Positions 15,067 to 22,435 of a stretch of 29,757 bases of DNA are shown in pieces; the first letter of the stretch is position 1, and the number at the start of each line of letters is the position of its first letter. A program made the position numbers and the translations under genes. The notes below the pieces were generated by a model, which was given only the letters and a program-made list of their open reading frames with translations, made no database searches and was not told where the DNA came from. Source of the stretch: Candidatus Nanopelagicales bacterium (GTDB taxonomy: Bacteria > Actinomycetota > Actinomycetes > S36-B12); contig JALQSY010000005.1 of assembly GCA_023264215.1 (NCBI GenBank), positions 1 through 29,757 of the forward strand, given 5' to 3'.

Positions 15067-16560
15067 CTATTCCTCGGGCTGCGGCGATGGAACGAAGCCG
15101 CAGAAGATGTTGTCGCTGGGCAGCGTGCGATTGAGCACGTAGCGCGTGACGGGATCGTTCACGCAGGACGAGGGTGTCTGCATGTATGTCACGTGCTGGG
15201 AACTGTTGTAGTTGATGGTGCGAGAGCCCGCGTACTGGTTGGCCATCGTGCGCCCCCAGAGCCACGGGGTGTTCGTATCGCCGAGGGACAGCACCACGAC
15301 GGGAGGGGTGCTGAGCGAGATGGTCGTCCACTCCCGTGGGACGCCCGGGGAGTAGTCCGCGGGCAGCCCCTGGCACTTGGTGATGTTTCTCGTTGCCAAG
15401 GCGACCGTGTTGCCGTAGTCCTGCGCGGCGCTCTCTGCCATGCGCCCCGCGGTCTGGGCCGTCGGCCGGTCGTGCAGGTCGGCGCAGTTGATGAACGAGA
15501 AGATGTACTGCTCGGCCGGGTCGGGCGCGGAGTCCTGGAGCGCCTGCACCTGCGTCACCGCGGCCGCACGCGAGCGGGTGGTGGGCTGCACCACGATGGC
15601 GTCGTACAGGATATTGATGGTCGCGCGAATCTGGGGGTAGAGGCGCTGGGCACCGAGTTGTCCGTAGATAGTCGACCCGACATCCCACCGCGTGATGGTC
15701 TGATCAGGAGTCTGCAGGACCGTGTCGTCGAGCACCTCGAGGACCTGCTCGAACTTGCGAGCCTGTGCTCGGCCCATGACCGAGGAGTAGACCTGCAGGG
15801 CGGTGACCCAGGCGGCAGGCTGCTGGCTTGCCAGGCGATAGACCGACTCCTGGGGCCACAGACTGCCGTCGACGATCATCGTACGGATGCTGCCCGGGAA
15901 TGTCTTCGCGTAGGTGTATCCGATGCGGGTGCCGTAGCTCATGCCCCAGTAGTTCCACCGCGGGTAGCCCAGGGCCTCGCGCATCGCCTCCAGGTCTCGG
16001 ACGACCTGCCATGTGCCGAGATAGGGCGCGGAGTCGGGATTCCTGGCGAAGCAATCGGCGATGGCCTCGCCGGTCCGCGTTGCCAGATCCGACCAGGCGG
16101 TCTGCCAGTCCACCGGTCCGATCGGCGGCAGATCGGGTCCGGGCATGGGCTCGCACCCGGTCACGGCCGGGCCGCTGAGCCCGACCCCGCGCGGATCCCA
16201 CATCACGAAGTCGAAGCGCTCGCGAATCCGCTGCGGTAGCTCGAGGTAGACGTCGGCGCCGATGTCGATGCCCTCGCCCCCCGGCCCTCCGGGGTTGAAG
16301 GTGAAGCCGCCGCCGCTCCTCTTCGAGGGGATCACCCGCAGGGCGATCGTCGTCGTACGCCCGTCGTCAGGCGTCTGCCAATCCAGGGGGACGGTCAACT
16401 CGGCGCACCTGACGACTCCTGATGGCTCCGCTTCGGCAGGACAGGGGACATACGTCAAGGTCGGAGTGAAGGCCGATGCCGCGGGTGCGCTCACCAACCC
16501 CGTCATTCCGGCGGCGAGCAGTCCGAGCGAGGCGATGAACGCGGGTGTACGTGAGCGCAT
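15067..16560 (-). CDS. Secreted alpha/beta hydrolase, TAP-like (second copy of the family)
   Basis: A 497-residue exported serine hydrolase. The Sec-type signal peptide ends near residue 30 (PAASA before F31); there is no lipobox, so unlike the 11202 protein it should be released. NPGGPGGEG (89-97) forms the oxyanion region, MWDPRGVGLSG is at 120-130, nucleophile S208 lies in GMSYGTR, and D428 (SLGDTNTPW) and H456 (SSQHVTY) complete the triad in the C-terminal TAP-like domain. It probably trims peptides from secreted proteins or takes up peptides as nutrients. ATG 16560 is chosen because the signal peptide starts there and a -10 box lies 7 bases upstream; GTG 16569 overlaps that box. The frame runs open to 16995 but only as antisense of the neighbour. 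Confidence 0.9.
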   Translation of the reverse strand: MRSRTPAFIASLGLLAAGMTGLVSAPAASAFTPTLTYVPCPAEAEPSGVVRCAELTVPLDWQTPDDGRTTTIALRVIPSKRSGGGFTFNPGGPGGEGIDIGADVYLELPQRIRERFDFVMWDPRGVGLSGPAVTGCEPMPGPDLPPIGPVDWQTAWSDLATRTGEAIADCFARNPDSAPYLGTWQVVRDLEAMREALGYPRWNYWGMSYGTRIGYTYAKTFPGSIRTMIVDGSLWPQESVYRLASQQPAAWVTALQVYSSVMGRAQARKFEQVLEVLDDTVLQTPDQTITRWDVGSTIYGQLGAQRLYPQIRATINILYDAIVVQPTTRSRAAAVTQVQALQDSAPDPAEQYIFSFINCADLHDRPTAQTAGRMAESAAQDYGNTVALATRNITKCQGLPADYSPGVPREWTTISLSTPPVVVLSLGDTNTPWLWGRTMANQYAGSRTINYNSSQHVTYMQTPSSCVNDPVTRYVLNRTLPSDNIFCGFVPSPQPEE

Positions 16561-16567
16561 GTCTTTC

Positions 16568-16573
16568 ACGCTA
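16568..16573 (-). promoter_or_regulatory. Putative -10 box TAGCGT for the second TAP-like hydrolase
   Basis: On the minus strand TAGCGT ends 7 bases before ATG 16560. It decides between ATG 16560 and the upstream GTG 16569. Confidence 0.5.
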
Positions 16574-16670
16574 TCGCGGTTCCAGGTCCTGTGGGCGTCT
16601 TCGCGTGCATCGCCTGCGCTGACCACCCGGGACATATCGCCCGAGCCCTGCGCACGGGTGATTCGTGGAC

Positions 16671-17510
16671 CTAGACCGTCAGCGCGACCACGGCACCGAG
16701 TGCAAGTACGACACCGCTCCACTGCACGGCGGACATGCGCTCCTTGAGCATGAAGTGCGCGATGAGCAGTGTCGTCGCCGGGTAGAGGGACCCGATCACG
16801 GCGACCACGGCGAGCTCGCCATCCTGCGCGGCGAGCTGGAAGAGGCCGTTGGCGGTGGCGTCGAGCCCGCCCGCGCCGATCGCGAACGCCCAGGGGTACG
16901 GCGTCCAAGGCCCGAGTCCCGAGCGGCGGATGAGATAGAGCGTGACCGCGATCATGCCGATCGTGGACCACCAGCGGCTGAGCGTGGCGGCCCACACGCC
17001 CGAGCCCTCGGGCGCGATGCCGAGGGCGGTGAGGAACAGCCCGATGGCAAGGCCGGCCCCGGCGGAGAGCAGCAGGGCCCGCGGCGTGATGCGCGCATGG
17101 GGTCCGGACTCGCGACTGACCAGGATCACCGACACCAGGGCAAGGCCGGCGCCGAGTGCGAAGAGCAGTGTGAGTGGCTCGCCGCGCAGGATGCCGACGA
17201 TGACCGGCACGGCGGCTCCGCCGATGGCGGTGAGCGGTGACACGATGCCCATGGGTCCGAGTGCGAGCGCGGCGTAGAGCAGGATCATGCCCAGTGTCCC
17301 GACGATCGCGGTGGCCAACGACAGCAGGATGACGGTCTGGTCGATCGTCCCCGGGACGACAAGCAGCGCGAAGATCGTGAGGATCAGCGCGCCGGCGGGG
17401 TAGTTGACGGCGATGATTCGGAGGCTGCCGACGCGGCGAGCCCCGAGCCCACCGGCGACATCGGCGCTGCCCCAGGCCACGCTCGAGACCAGCGCGAGCA
17501 GCGCTCCCAT
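16671..17510 (-). CDS. EamA/DMT-family transporter
   Basis: A 279-residue inner-membrane protein with about ten hydrophobic helices arranged as two EamA repeats (roughly 1-135 and 146-279). The second repeat ends with the typical VIGSLYPATTLLIAHFMLKERMSAVQWSGVVL, where the Glu-Arg pair is conserved in drug/metabolite exporters. The substrate cannot be inferred. The start is unusually clear: AGGAGGTGA (plus-strand positions 17512-17520) immediately precedes ATG 17510, a near-perfect anti-16S match placed very close to the start. It lies upstream of the secreted hydrolase on the same strand with 110 bases between, and is divergent from the BBE oxidase gene. Confidence 0.92.
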   Translation of the reverse strand: MGALLALVSSVAWGSADVAGGLGARRVGSLRIIAVNYPAGALILTIFALLVVPGTIDQTVILLSLATAIVGTLGMILLYAALALGPMGIVSPLTAIGGAAVPVIVGILRGEPLTLLFALGAGLALVSVILVSRESGPHARITPRALLLSAGAGLAIGLFLTALGIAPEGSGVWAATLSRWWSTIGMIAVTLYLIRRSGLGPWTPYPWAFAIGAGGLDATANGLFQLAAQDGELAVVAVIGSLYPATTLLIAHFMLKERMSAVQWSGVVLALGAVVALTV

Positions 17511-17523
17511 GTCACCTCCTGGT

Positions 17524-17577
17524 CCCCGCGGGGCGCCTACTGTGCCAGAGGGCCGACGGCGCTGTCGGGCTAGCCCG
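17524..17577. promoter_or_regulatory. Two perfect palindromes between divergent genes, possible operators
   Basis: CCCCGCGGGG (17524-17533) and CGGGCTAGCCCG (17566-17577) lie in the 120-base gap between the EamA transporter and BBE oxidase starts. Their spacing and perfect symmetry suggest regulator binding sites, but no regulator gene is adjacent. Confidence 0.35.
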
Positions 17578-17630
17578 GCTATCTGGTCCGGGGGGTCGAC
17601 GCGGGCCAGCGGGCCTGCTATCCACGGGTC

Positions 17631-19424
17631 ATGACCGATACCCCGCACCTGCGTCGACGCACCTTCCTCGGACTCGCTGCCGGAGCCACCGCAGGAGCCG
17701 CTGCCGCCGCCGCCATACCCGCCAGCGCGGCTGAGGTGTCGCCCGCGGCATCGACGCCGTACACGAAGTGGCCGCAGGCCAAGGAGTGGTCGCAGTTGCG
17801 TCGCCAGCTCGGCCGGCGGCTCATCCGGCCAGAACAGCCGTGGGCCAACCTCAAGCCGGGGATCGAGGTGCCCGACAAGTTCAAGAACCCCTGGTACCTC
17901 GAGGAGCAGGCGGGAGCGACGCAGTCGACGGGCATGTACAGGGCATGGACGTCGACCGCGAGCGGCTACGCCGTCGCCGCGGAGAGCGCCAAGGACATCC
18001 AGGCGGCGGTCAACTTCGCGCGCAAGCACCGTGTCCGAGTCGCGGTCAAGGGCACCGGTCACGACTACTACGGCCGGTCGTGTGGCCCACGTCAGTCGCT
18101 TCTCATCTGGACGCACAACATGCGGCAGATCACGGTGCACGACTCCTTCGTGCCCAAGGGCGCACCCGCAGGCACACCTGGCGTCACGGCGGTGACGACG
18201 ACGGCGGGCAATCGCTGGCTCGAGGCCTACAAGATCGCCTCCGCCAACGGCCTGTACGTCCAGGGCGGAGGGTGTACCAGTGTCGGCGCCTGCGGTGGAT
18301 TTGCCCTCGGCGGCGGCTTCGGCTCGTTCAGCAAGCGATTCGGCAGCGGCGCGGCCGGCGTTCTCGAACTCACCGTGGTCCTTGCCAGCGGCAAGATCGT
18401 CACGGCCAACGCCTACCAGAACTCCGACCTCTACTGGGCGCTCAAGGGCGGTGGCGGAGGCACCTTCGGCGTCGTCACGCACATGACCTACCTCGCCCAT
18501 CCCGAACCGACGATTTCCGGATGGATCGGCGGCCCGATCACCGCCAAGTCCGATGCGGCGTACCTCGAGTTGCTACAGCGCTATGTCGAATTCGCGGGGT
18601 CGACGCTCAGTGATCCCACGTGGGGCGAGGGCGTCATCCTCAACGAGGCCTATGCCATGGCGGAGAAGTTCGACACCGGCCTGAATGTGATGCAGGTGGG
18701 CACGACATTCCTGGACATCAGCACCGAGGAGGCCGAGGCCGCTTGGGAGCCGTTCCTCGCGCCGCTACGGGCACGTCCCGAGGACTTCACGATCGACGTG
18801 AAGTTCAGCTCCCAGCCGTTCCGCAACCGGTGGAATCCCACGACGCGTGAGGCGATCTTCGACAACCGGCGCAACGCCCCCGCGGGCTACTTCTGGTGGA
18901 CCGGCAATGCGGCTGAAGTCGGCGCCTACTGGGGCGCCTACGACGGTCGTGGAGTGCCCTGGTCCATGACCCAGGGGGCCAACGCGCGAACTCTCGCCCA
19001 GGGACTCTTCGATGCTTCGCGCACGTCGCTCATCCTGTGGCAGACCAACAAGGCGCTCTACGGCGAGCATCCCGAGGCCAAGGCACGGGATGAGGAGACG
19101 TCCATCAACCCGGCTGTCTTCGACAACGTCGCCTTCATCACCGTGGGCGCTTGGAAGCAGAGCAAGTATCCCGGAGTCGAGGGCCATGAGCCTGACACCA
19201 AGGTCTCGCAGGCGCAGTACGACGGTGTGATGACGGCATCGGAATTCATCCACAAGGCGACACCGGGTGGAGGCTCCTACTCCAACGAGGGCAACTACTT
19301 CCAGAAGGACTGGCAGACGGAGTTCTGGGGAGACAATTACGCCCGGCTACTCCGCGTCAAGAAGAAGTACGACCCCACCAACATGTTCACGGTGCACAAG
19401 GGAGTGGGGAGCGAGGGCTACTAG
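17631..19424 (+). CDS. Tat-exported BBE-type FAD-linked oxidase
   Basis: A 597-residue oxidase of the berberine-bridge-enzyme/PCMH flavoprotein family. The N-terminus is a twin-arginine signal (RRRTFLGLAAGA, residues 8-19, with cleavage near ASA-A at 33), so a folded, FAD-loaded enzyme is exported. The FAD domain begins near 105. H144 in GTGHDYYGRS and C215 in GGGCTSVGACGG sit where bicovalently flavinylated relatives attach FAD. The C-terminal BBE segment is clear: WGDNYARLLRVKKKYDPTNMF. Relatives oxidise sugars, alkaloids or polyketides with O2; the substrate here is unknown. TATCCA (17619-17624) lies 6 bases before ATG 17631, a partial -10 match. Its stop overlaps the convergent DUF5302 stop. 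Confidence 0.93.
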   Translation: MTDTPHLRRRTFLGLAAGATAGAAAAAAIPASAAEVSPAASTPYTKWPQAKEWSQLRRQLGRRLIRPEQPWANLKPGIEVPDKFKNPWYLEEQAGATQSTGMYRAWTSTASGYAVAAESAKDIQAAVNFARKHRVRVAVKGTGHDYYGRSCGPRQSLLIWTHNMRQITVHDSFVPKGAPAGTPGVTAVTTTAGNRWLEAYKIASANGLYVQGGGCTSVGACGGFALGGGFGSFSKRFGSGAAGVLELTVVLASGKIVTANAYQNSDLYWALKGGGGGTFGVVTHMTYLAHPEPTISGWIGGPITAKSDAAYLELLQRYVEFAGSTLSDPTWGEGVILNEAYAMAEKFDTGLNVMQVGTTFLDISTEEAEAAWEPFLAPLRARPEDFTIDVKFSSQPFRNRWNPTTREAIFDNRRNAPAGYFWWTGNAAEVGAYWGAYDGRGVPWSMTQGANARTLAQGLFDASRTSLILWQTNKALYGEHPEAKARDEETSINPAVFDNVAFITVGAWKQSKYPGVEGHEPDTKVSQAQYDGVMTASEFIHKATPGGGSYSNEGNYFQKDWQTEFWGDNYARLLRVKKKYDPTNMFTVHKGVGSEGY

Positions 19425-19606
19425 CCGCTCTTGCGGCGGAATTCCCGCTTGCCGCCGGCCTTGGCCGAGGAGCCCTTGGCCGACGAGTTGGTCGAGGTCT
19501 GGCCGTGGCCCTGATGGCCCCCCTGCGCCTTCTTGCGCTCCAGCGCCTGGCGGTAGCGCTCCTTGGCATCGTCGGGCTGCGAAGCCTCAGTGGTCTCCTC
19601 GCTCAT
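19421..19606 (-). CDS. DUF5302 family small basic protein
   Basis: A 61-residue hydrophilic protein. An acidic N-terminus (MSEETTEASQPDD) is followed by a charged helix (AKERYRQALERKKAQ), a low-complexity Gly/Ser/His/Lys stretch and the conserved C-terminal signature REFRRKSG that defines DUF5302 in actinobacteria. The function is unknown; composition suggests a nucleic-acid or ribosome-associated role, which is only inference. CAGACT lies 6 bases upstream of ATG 19606 on the minus strand. The stop codon shares bases with the stop of the convergent BBE oxidase gene (CTAG at 19421-19424), so no terminator separates them. Confidence 0.88.
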   Translation of the reverse strand: MSEETTEASQPDDAKERYRQALERKKAQGGHQGHGQTSTNSSAKGSSAKAGGKREFRRKSG

Positions 19607-19634
19607 GCGAGCAGTCTGCCAGGGACTGACCGGA

Positions 19635-20120
19635 TCACGGCAGGGGCCGACCGAGGATGCGCCGGAAGCCATCTCGCAGCGTCCAGGCGTGCCTCGTCGG
19701 CGGCGTTGGCGGCGGAGTGCCGACAGCAGCGATGACCGCGTCGTACGTCGCGCGAGGCAGGACGGCGCCTTCGCGGCGCACCGACTCGGCACGCATGGCG
19801 AGGAGTCGATCGCGGCGAAGCCAACTGCGCCGTCCCTCGGCATCCCAGCTGCCGGCCCCGATCGCCAGCCAGTCGCGATCGCCGGTGTGATCGCGACTCG
19901 AGAGCATCAGGCCGACCAGCCGGTGATCGTCCGCGCGGCCGAGGATCGCGATCGGTCGGTCCTTGCCTCGCGTCGCGTCCTCCTCGAAGGCGACCCAGGC
20001 CCAGACGATCTCCCCCGGGTCCGGATCGCCGTCGATCTCGGGCGCGTATTCCCAGGTGACGTCACCCCGGTAGGTGTGGGCACCGCCGCGGTCCGGCTCG
20101 AGATCACCCTCCCCGCTCAC
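19635..20120 (-). CDS. PemK/MazF-fold family protein
   Basis: A 161-residue protein of the actinobacterial group usually annotated as PemK/MazF-type toxin. The core reads DPDPGEIVWAWVAFEED, then GKDRPIAILGR (52-62), where Arg-Pro on the second strand is the MazF hallmark, then VGLMLSSRDH. The family includes endoribonucleases, but this subgroup is longer than classical MazF (about 110 aa), with an extension carrying WLAIGAGSWD and RREGAVL. No antitoxin-like small gene is adjacent; instead the GTG start overlaps the stop of the upstream membrane protein gene (GTGA, 20117-20120). It may therefore be a domesticated nuclease or a non-toxic relative. Confidence 0.82.
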   Translation of the reverse strand: MSGEGDLEPDRGGAHTYRGDVTWEYAPEIDGDPDPGEIVWAWVAFEEDATRGKDRPIAILGRADDHRLVGLMLSSRDHTGDRDWLAIGAGSWDAEGRRSWLRRDRLLAMRAESVRREGAVLPRATYDAVIAAVGTPPPTPPTRHAWTLRDGFRRILGRPLP

Positions 20121-20593
20121 GCACTCCCCACGCCGACGAGGGCGATGACAAAGGAGATGGGAAGACCGAAGTCGTAGAGGAGGATGACGGTGTTGCCGGC
20201 GGCGAGGTTCTTCTTCTTCACGATCTCGCGCACGTGGTTGGCCCCGGCGAGCACCAGGAAGACCGATCCCGCCACCGCAACGGGCAGCCATGCGGCGGGC
20301 ACGCTGAGCGCGGCGATGATGCCGGCGATCCCCATGCCGAGCGAAGCGAAGCCGATCTCGTACTGGAATCCGTTGGTCTGCCACCCGATATTCGCGGCGG
20401 TGCGCTTGGCGAAGACGGTGTGCATGACGGCACTGGCGATGTACATGCAGCCCGCGGGCAGGAAGAGGAGCCAGCGCATGACCGAATCCCACGTGGTGTC
20501 CTCGGGTACGGCGCCGGGCGCGGTGATCCCCAGCAGCGCGAAGGCCCAAGCCAGGACGAGTGTGAATGCCGGAGTGAAGGTCCCGATAGCCAT
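20117..20593 (-). CDS. Four-helix membrane protein, DUF6790-like
   Basis: A 158-residue inner-membrane protein with four hydrophobic helices (about 8-24, 39-58, 77-98 and 103-118, plus a last one near 137-155). The segment MHTVFAKRTAANIGWQTNGFQYEIGFASLGMGI, with its WQTNGFQYEIGF core, matches what I recall of DUF6790 proteins. There is no enzymatic motif. TAGCGT lies 6 bases upstream of ATG 20593 on the minus strand. The stop overlaps the GTG of the MazF-fold gene, so the two are translated together; whether the pairing is functional is unknown. Confidence 0.82.
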   Translation of the reverse strand: MAIGTFTPAFTLVLAWAFALLGITAPGAVPEDTTWDSVMRWLLFLPAGCMYIASAVMHTVFAKRTAANIGWQTNGFQYEIGFASLGMGIAGIIAALSVPAAWLPVAVAGSVFLVLAGANHVREIVKKKNLAAGNTVILLYDFGLPISFVIALVGVGSA

Positions 20594-20599
20594 GCGCGG

Positions 20600-20605
20600 A
20601 CGCTA
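20600..20605 (-). promoter_or_regulatory. Putative -10 box TAGCGT for the DUF6790-like gene
   Basis: On the minus strand TAGCGT ends 6 bases before ATG 20593. It is the same hexamer as at 16568-16573. Confidence 0.45.
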
Positions 20606-20660
20606 GCAGTGGGGAACGTCGGCCCGTAGCAAGTCAGGCTCGATGCTCACGGCGCGGTCG

Positions 20661-20720
20661 GGTTTGCGCGAGTTGCGGGGCAGTTTCGGCGCAAAACTGC
20701 CCCGTTCGGTGCGCGAAACC
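20661..20720. repeat. Long two-level hairpin, REP-like; possible aroE terminator
   Basis: CGGGGCAGTTT (20676-20686) pairs perfectly with AAACTGCCCCG (20694-20704) across a 7-base loop. Outside it, GGTTTGCGCG (20661-20670) pairs with CGCGAAACC (20712-20720) with one bulged G. The right arm carries CCCCGT-N3-GTGCGC (20700-20714), as in the repeats at 8314-8328 and 8386-8400. It starts 31 bases downstream of the aroE-like stop on the minus strand. Confidence 0.7.
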
Positions 20721-20751
20721 GTGCCCTCCCGCGCAACGGGAGAGTGCGCGC

Positions 20752-21597
20752 TCAGACCCCGAGACTCTCCTCAAGCGCTCGACGCATCACGTCCGCGTCC
20801 AGATCGCGGCCGGTCCACAGGCGCGCGTTGGTCAGGGCCTGGTTCACGAGCATGCCCAGGCCCTGCAGTGTCGTGGCGCCCTGAGCTGCGGCGCGCTGCA
20901 GGAATTCGGTGTCAGGGGGATTGGCCACCACGTCGGCGACGACCATGCCGGGCCGGATGGTCGCGTGATTGACCTCCGGCGAGTCCGTGCTCGGGTGGAA
21001 GCCGATCGACGTCGCATTGACGAGGATCTCGACACTGTCAGGGACGTCGAACGGCCCCTGCCAGTGCACGAAGTGGCTCTGGGCATCGGTGCGATCACGC
21101 ACGAGCGAGGCGAGCTCCTGGCCGCGTTCGCGGGTGCGGTTGACGATCGTGATCGACCTGGCCCCAGCCAGCGCCGACTCGACGGCGATCGCGCGCGCGG
21201 CACCGCCGGCGCCGAGCACGACCATGTCGCGGCCGCTCGGATCGATCACGGTGCGCAGTGAACGCACGAAGCCCTGTCCATCGGTGTTCTCGCCCGTGAG
21301 ATGCCCGTCGCGGTTGATCACGCAATTGACCGCGCCGATGATCCCCGCGGATGGCGCCATCGCGTCGAGGTAGTCCAGGATCGCGACCTTGTGGGGGATC
21401 GAGCAGTTGAAGCCGAGCCAGCCCATGCCGATGGCACCGCGAACGGCGTCTGCGAGTCGATCGGGGGCCACCTCGCAGTTGATGTATCGCACATCGAGTT
21501 CGGCGTGCGCGTACGCGGCCTCCATCACCGCGACGGTCGGGTTCTGTGCGGCCGACGTGGCAAAGGAGCCGGTGAGATCGGCGAGGAATCCTGGCAT
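20752..21597 (-). CDS. Shikimate/quinate dehydrogenase family protein (non-canonical AroE)
   Basis: A 281-residue NAD(P)-dependent dehydrogenase of the AroE fold. The catalytic Lys is K70 in NCSIPHK, D106 lies in GENTDGQGF, the Rossmann motif is GAGGAARAI (129-137), and NATSIGFHP and LGMLVNQA follow as in AroE. The substrate-binding SxS motif (usually HSLSP) is not present; that region reads GSFATSAAQNPT (10-21). I recall a separate subgroup with this N-terminus, so the substrate may not be shikimate and the housekeeping aroE may lie elsewhere. The start is ATG 21597, with AGGAGG (plus-strand 21604-21609) 6 bases upstream and TAGGCT (21623-21628) as a possible -10. It is divergent from the ProC-like gene. 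Confidence 0.85.
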   Translation of the reverse strand: MPGFLADLTGSFATSAAQNPTVAVMEAAYAHAELDVRYINCEVAPDRLADAVRGAIGMGWLGFNCSIPHKVAILDYLDAMAPSAGIIGAVNCVINRDGHLTGENTDGQGFVRSLRTVIDPSGRDMVVLGAGGAARAIAVESALAGARSITIVNRTRERGQELASLVRDRTDAQSHFVHWQGPFDVPDSVEILVNATSIGFHPSTDSPEVNHATIRPGMVVADVVANPPDTEFLQRAAAQGATTLQGLGMLVNQALTNARLWTGRDLDADVMRRALEESLGV

Positions 21598-21646
21598 CGT
21601 GCCCCTCCTAGAGGTCTCGATGAGCCTAGTGGGCCATGATGCGTCG

Positions 21647-22420
21647 ATGACCACGATCGGCTTCGTCGGCGTCGGCACGATCTGCGAGGCCATGGTCCGG
21701 GCCATGGCCGCCGCCCAGGGCGATGCTGACCGGATCCTGCTCTCGCCCCGGTCCCAGGAAAGGTCGTCGCGACTGGCGAGCGAGTTCGCCCGATGCGAGC
21801 GTCGTGAGTCCAATCAGGCCGTCATCGACGGCAGCGAGATCGTCGTCCTCGGCATGCGCCCGCAGCAACTCGACGAGGCGCTGGCAGGGCTGACCTTCCG
21901 CGACGATCAGATCATCGCAAGCCTCATCGCGGGGACGCCACCGAGCGGGATCTCCGCTCTCGTTGCCCCCGCCACGCGCGTGTGCCAACTCATTCCGCTG
22001 CCGGCGATCGCGTTGCGGCGTGGACCGCTGGTGATCAGCCCGCCGATTCCCGAGGTCGTCGCTGCACTCGATGGCCTGGGCGAGATCATCACGCTGGAGG
22101 ACGAGTCGCTGATCCGGACCTTGAGTTGCGCCTCGGCGTTCATGTCGACGTACTACGAGATGCAGAACGCGCTCATCGACTGGGTCGCCGCGCAGGGTAT
22201 CGATGTCACGACCGCCTCGCGGTACGTCAGGGCGGAGCTCGATGGCCTCGCAGCCGTCGGCCTCGCCACCTCCGATGCTGAACGTCTCGAGTTGCCTGCG
22301 GAGCACCAGACCAAGGGCGGACTGAATGAGCGCGTGCGGCAGCAGTTGCTTGAAGCTGGGTGGTTCGACGAGCTCACCGGGGCCATCGACGAGATCTACC
22401 GCGCTGCGCGGCTGCGCTAG
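21647..22420 (+). CDS. ProC-like NAD(P)-binding protein, divergent paralogue
   Basis: A 257-residue protein with the fold of pyrroline-5-carboxylate reductase. The N-terminal Rossmann motif is FVGVGTICEAMV, followed by VLGMRPQQ and LIPLPAIALRRGP where ProC has its VMPNTP. The C-terminal catalytic motif TSPGGTT is replaced by HQTKGGLNE, and the SGSGPAY segment is absent (CASAFMSTYYEMQ instead). It is therefore probably not a proline-synthesis enzyme; proC itself is at 2403. The substrate is unknown. ATG 21647 follows CATGAT by 6 bases. ATG 21620 in the same frame has GAGGT at 5 bases and would add nine residues; I cannot exclude it. Confidence 0.82.
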   Translation: MTTIGFVGVGTICEAMVRAMAAAQGDADRILLSPRSQERSSRLASEFARCERRESNQAVIDGSEIVVLGMRPQQLDEALAGLTFRDDQIIASLIAGTPPSGISALVAPATRVCQLIPLPAIALRRGPLVISPPIPEVVAALDGLGEIITLEDESLIRTLSCASAFMSTYYEMQNALIDWVAAQGIDVTTASRYVRAELDGLAAVGLATSDAERLELPAEHQTKGGLNERVRQQLLEAGWFDELTGAIDEIYRAARLR

Positions 22421-22435
22421 TGGCAGGGTGGCGCC

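Noticed and set aside
16561..16995. Upstream extension of the second TAP-like hydrolase frame (642 residues in total)
   Set aside because: The extension is low-complexity Arg/Gly-rich sequence antisense to the end of the EamA gene; the signal peptide and -10 box both place the start at 16560.
17511..18500. Upstream extension of the EamA frame to 609 residues
   Set aside because: It is antisense to the BBE oxidase gene and has no family features; a near-perfect Shine-Dalgarno site marks ATG 17510 as the start.
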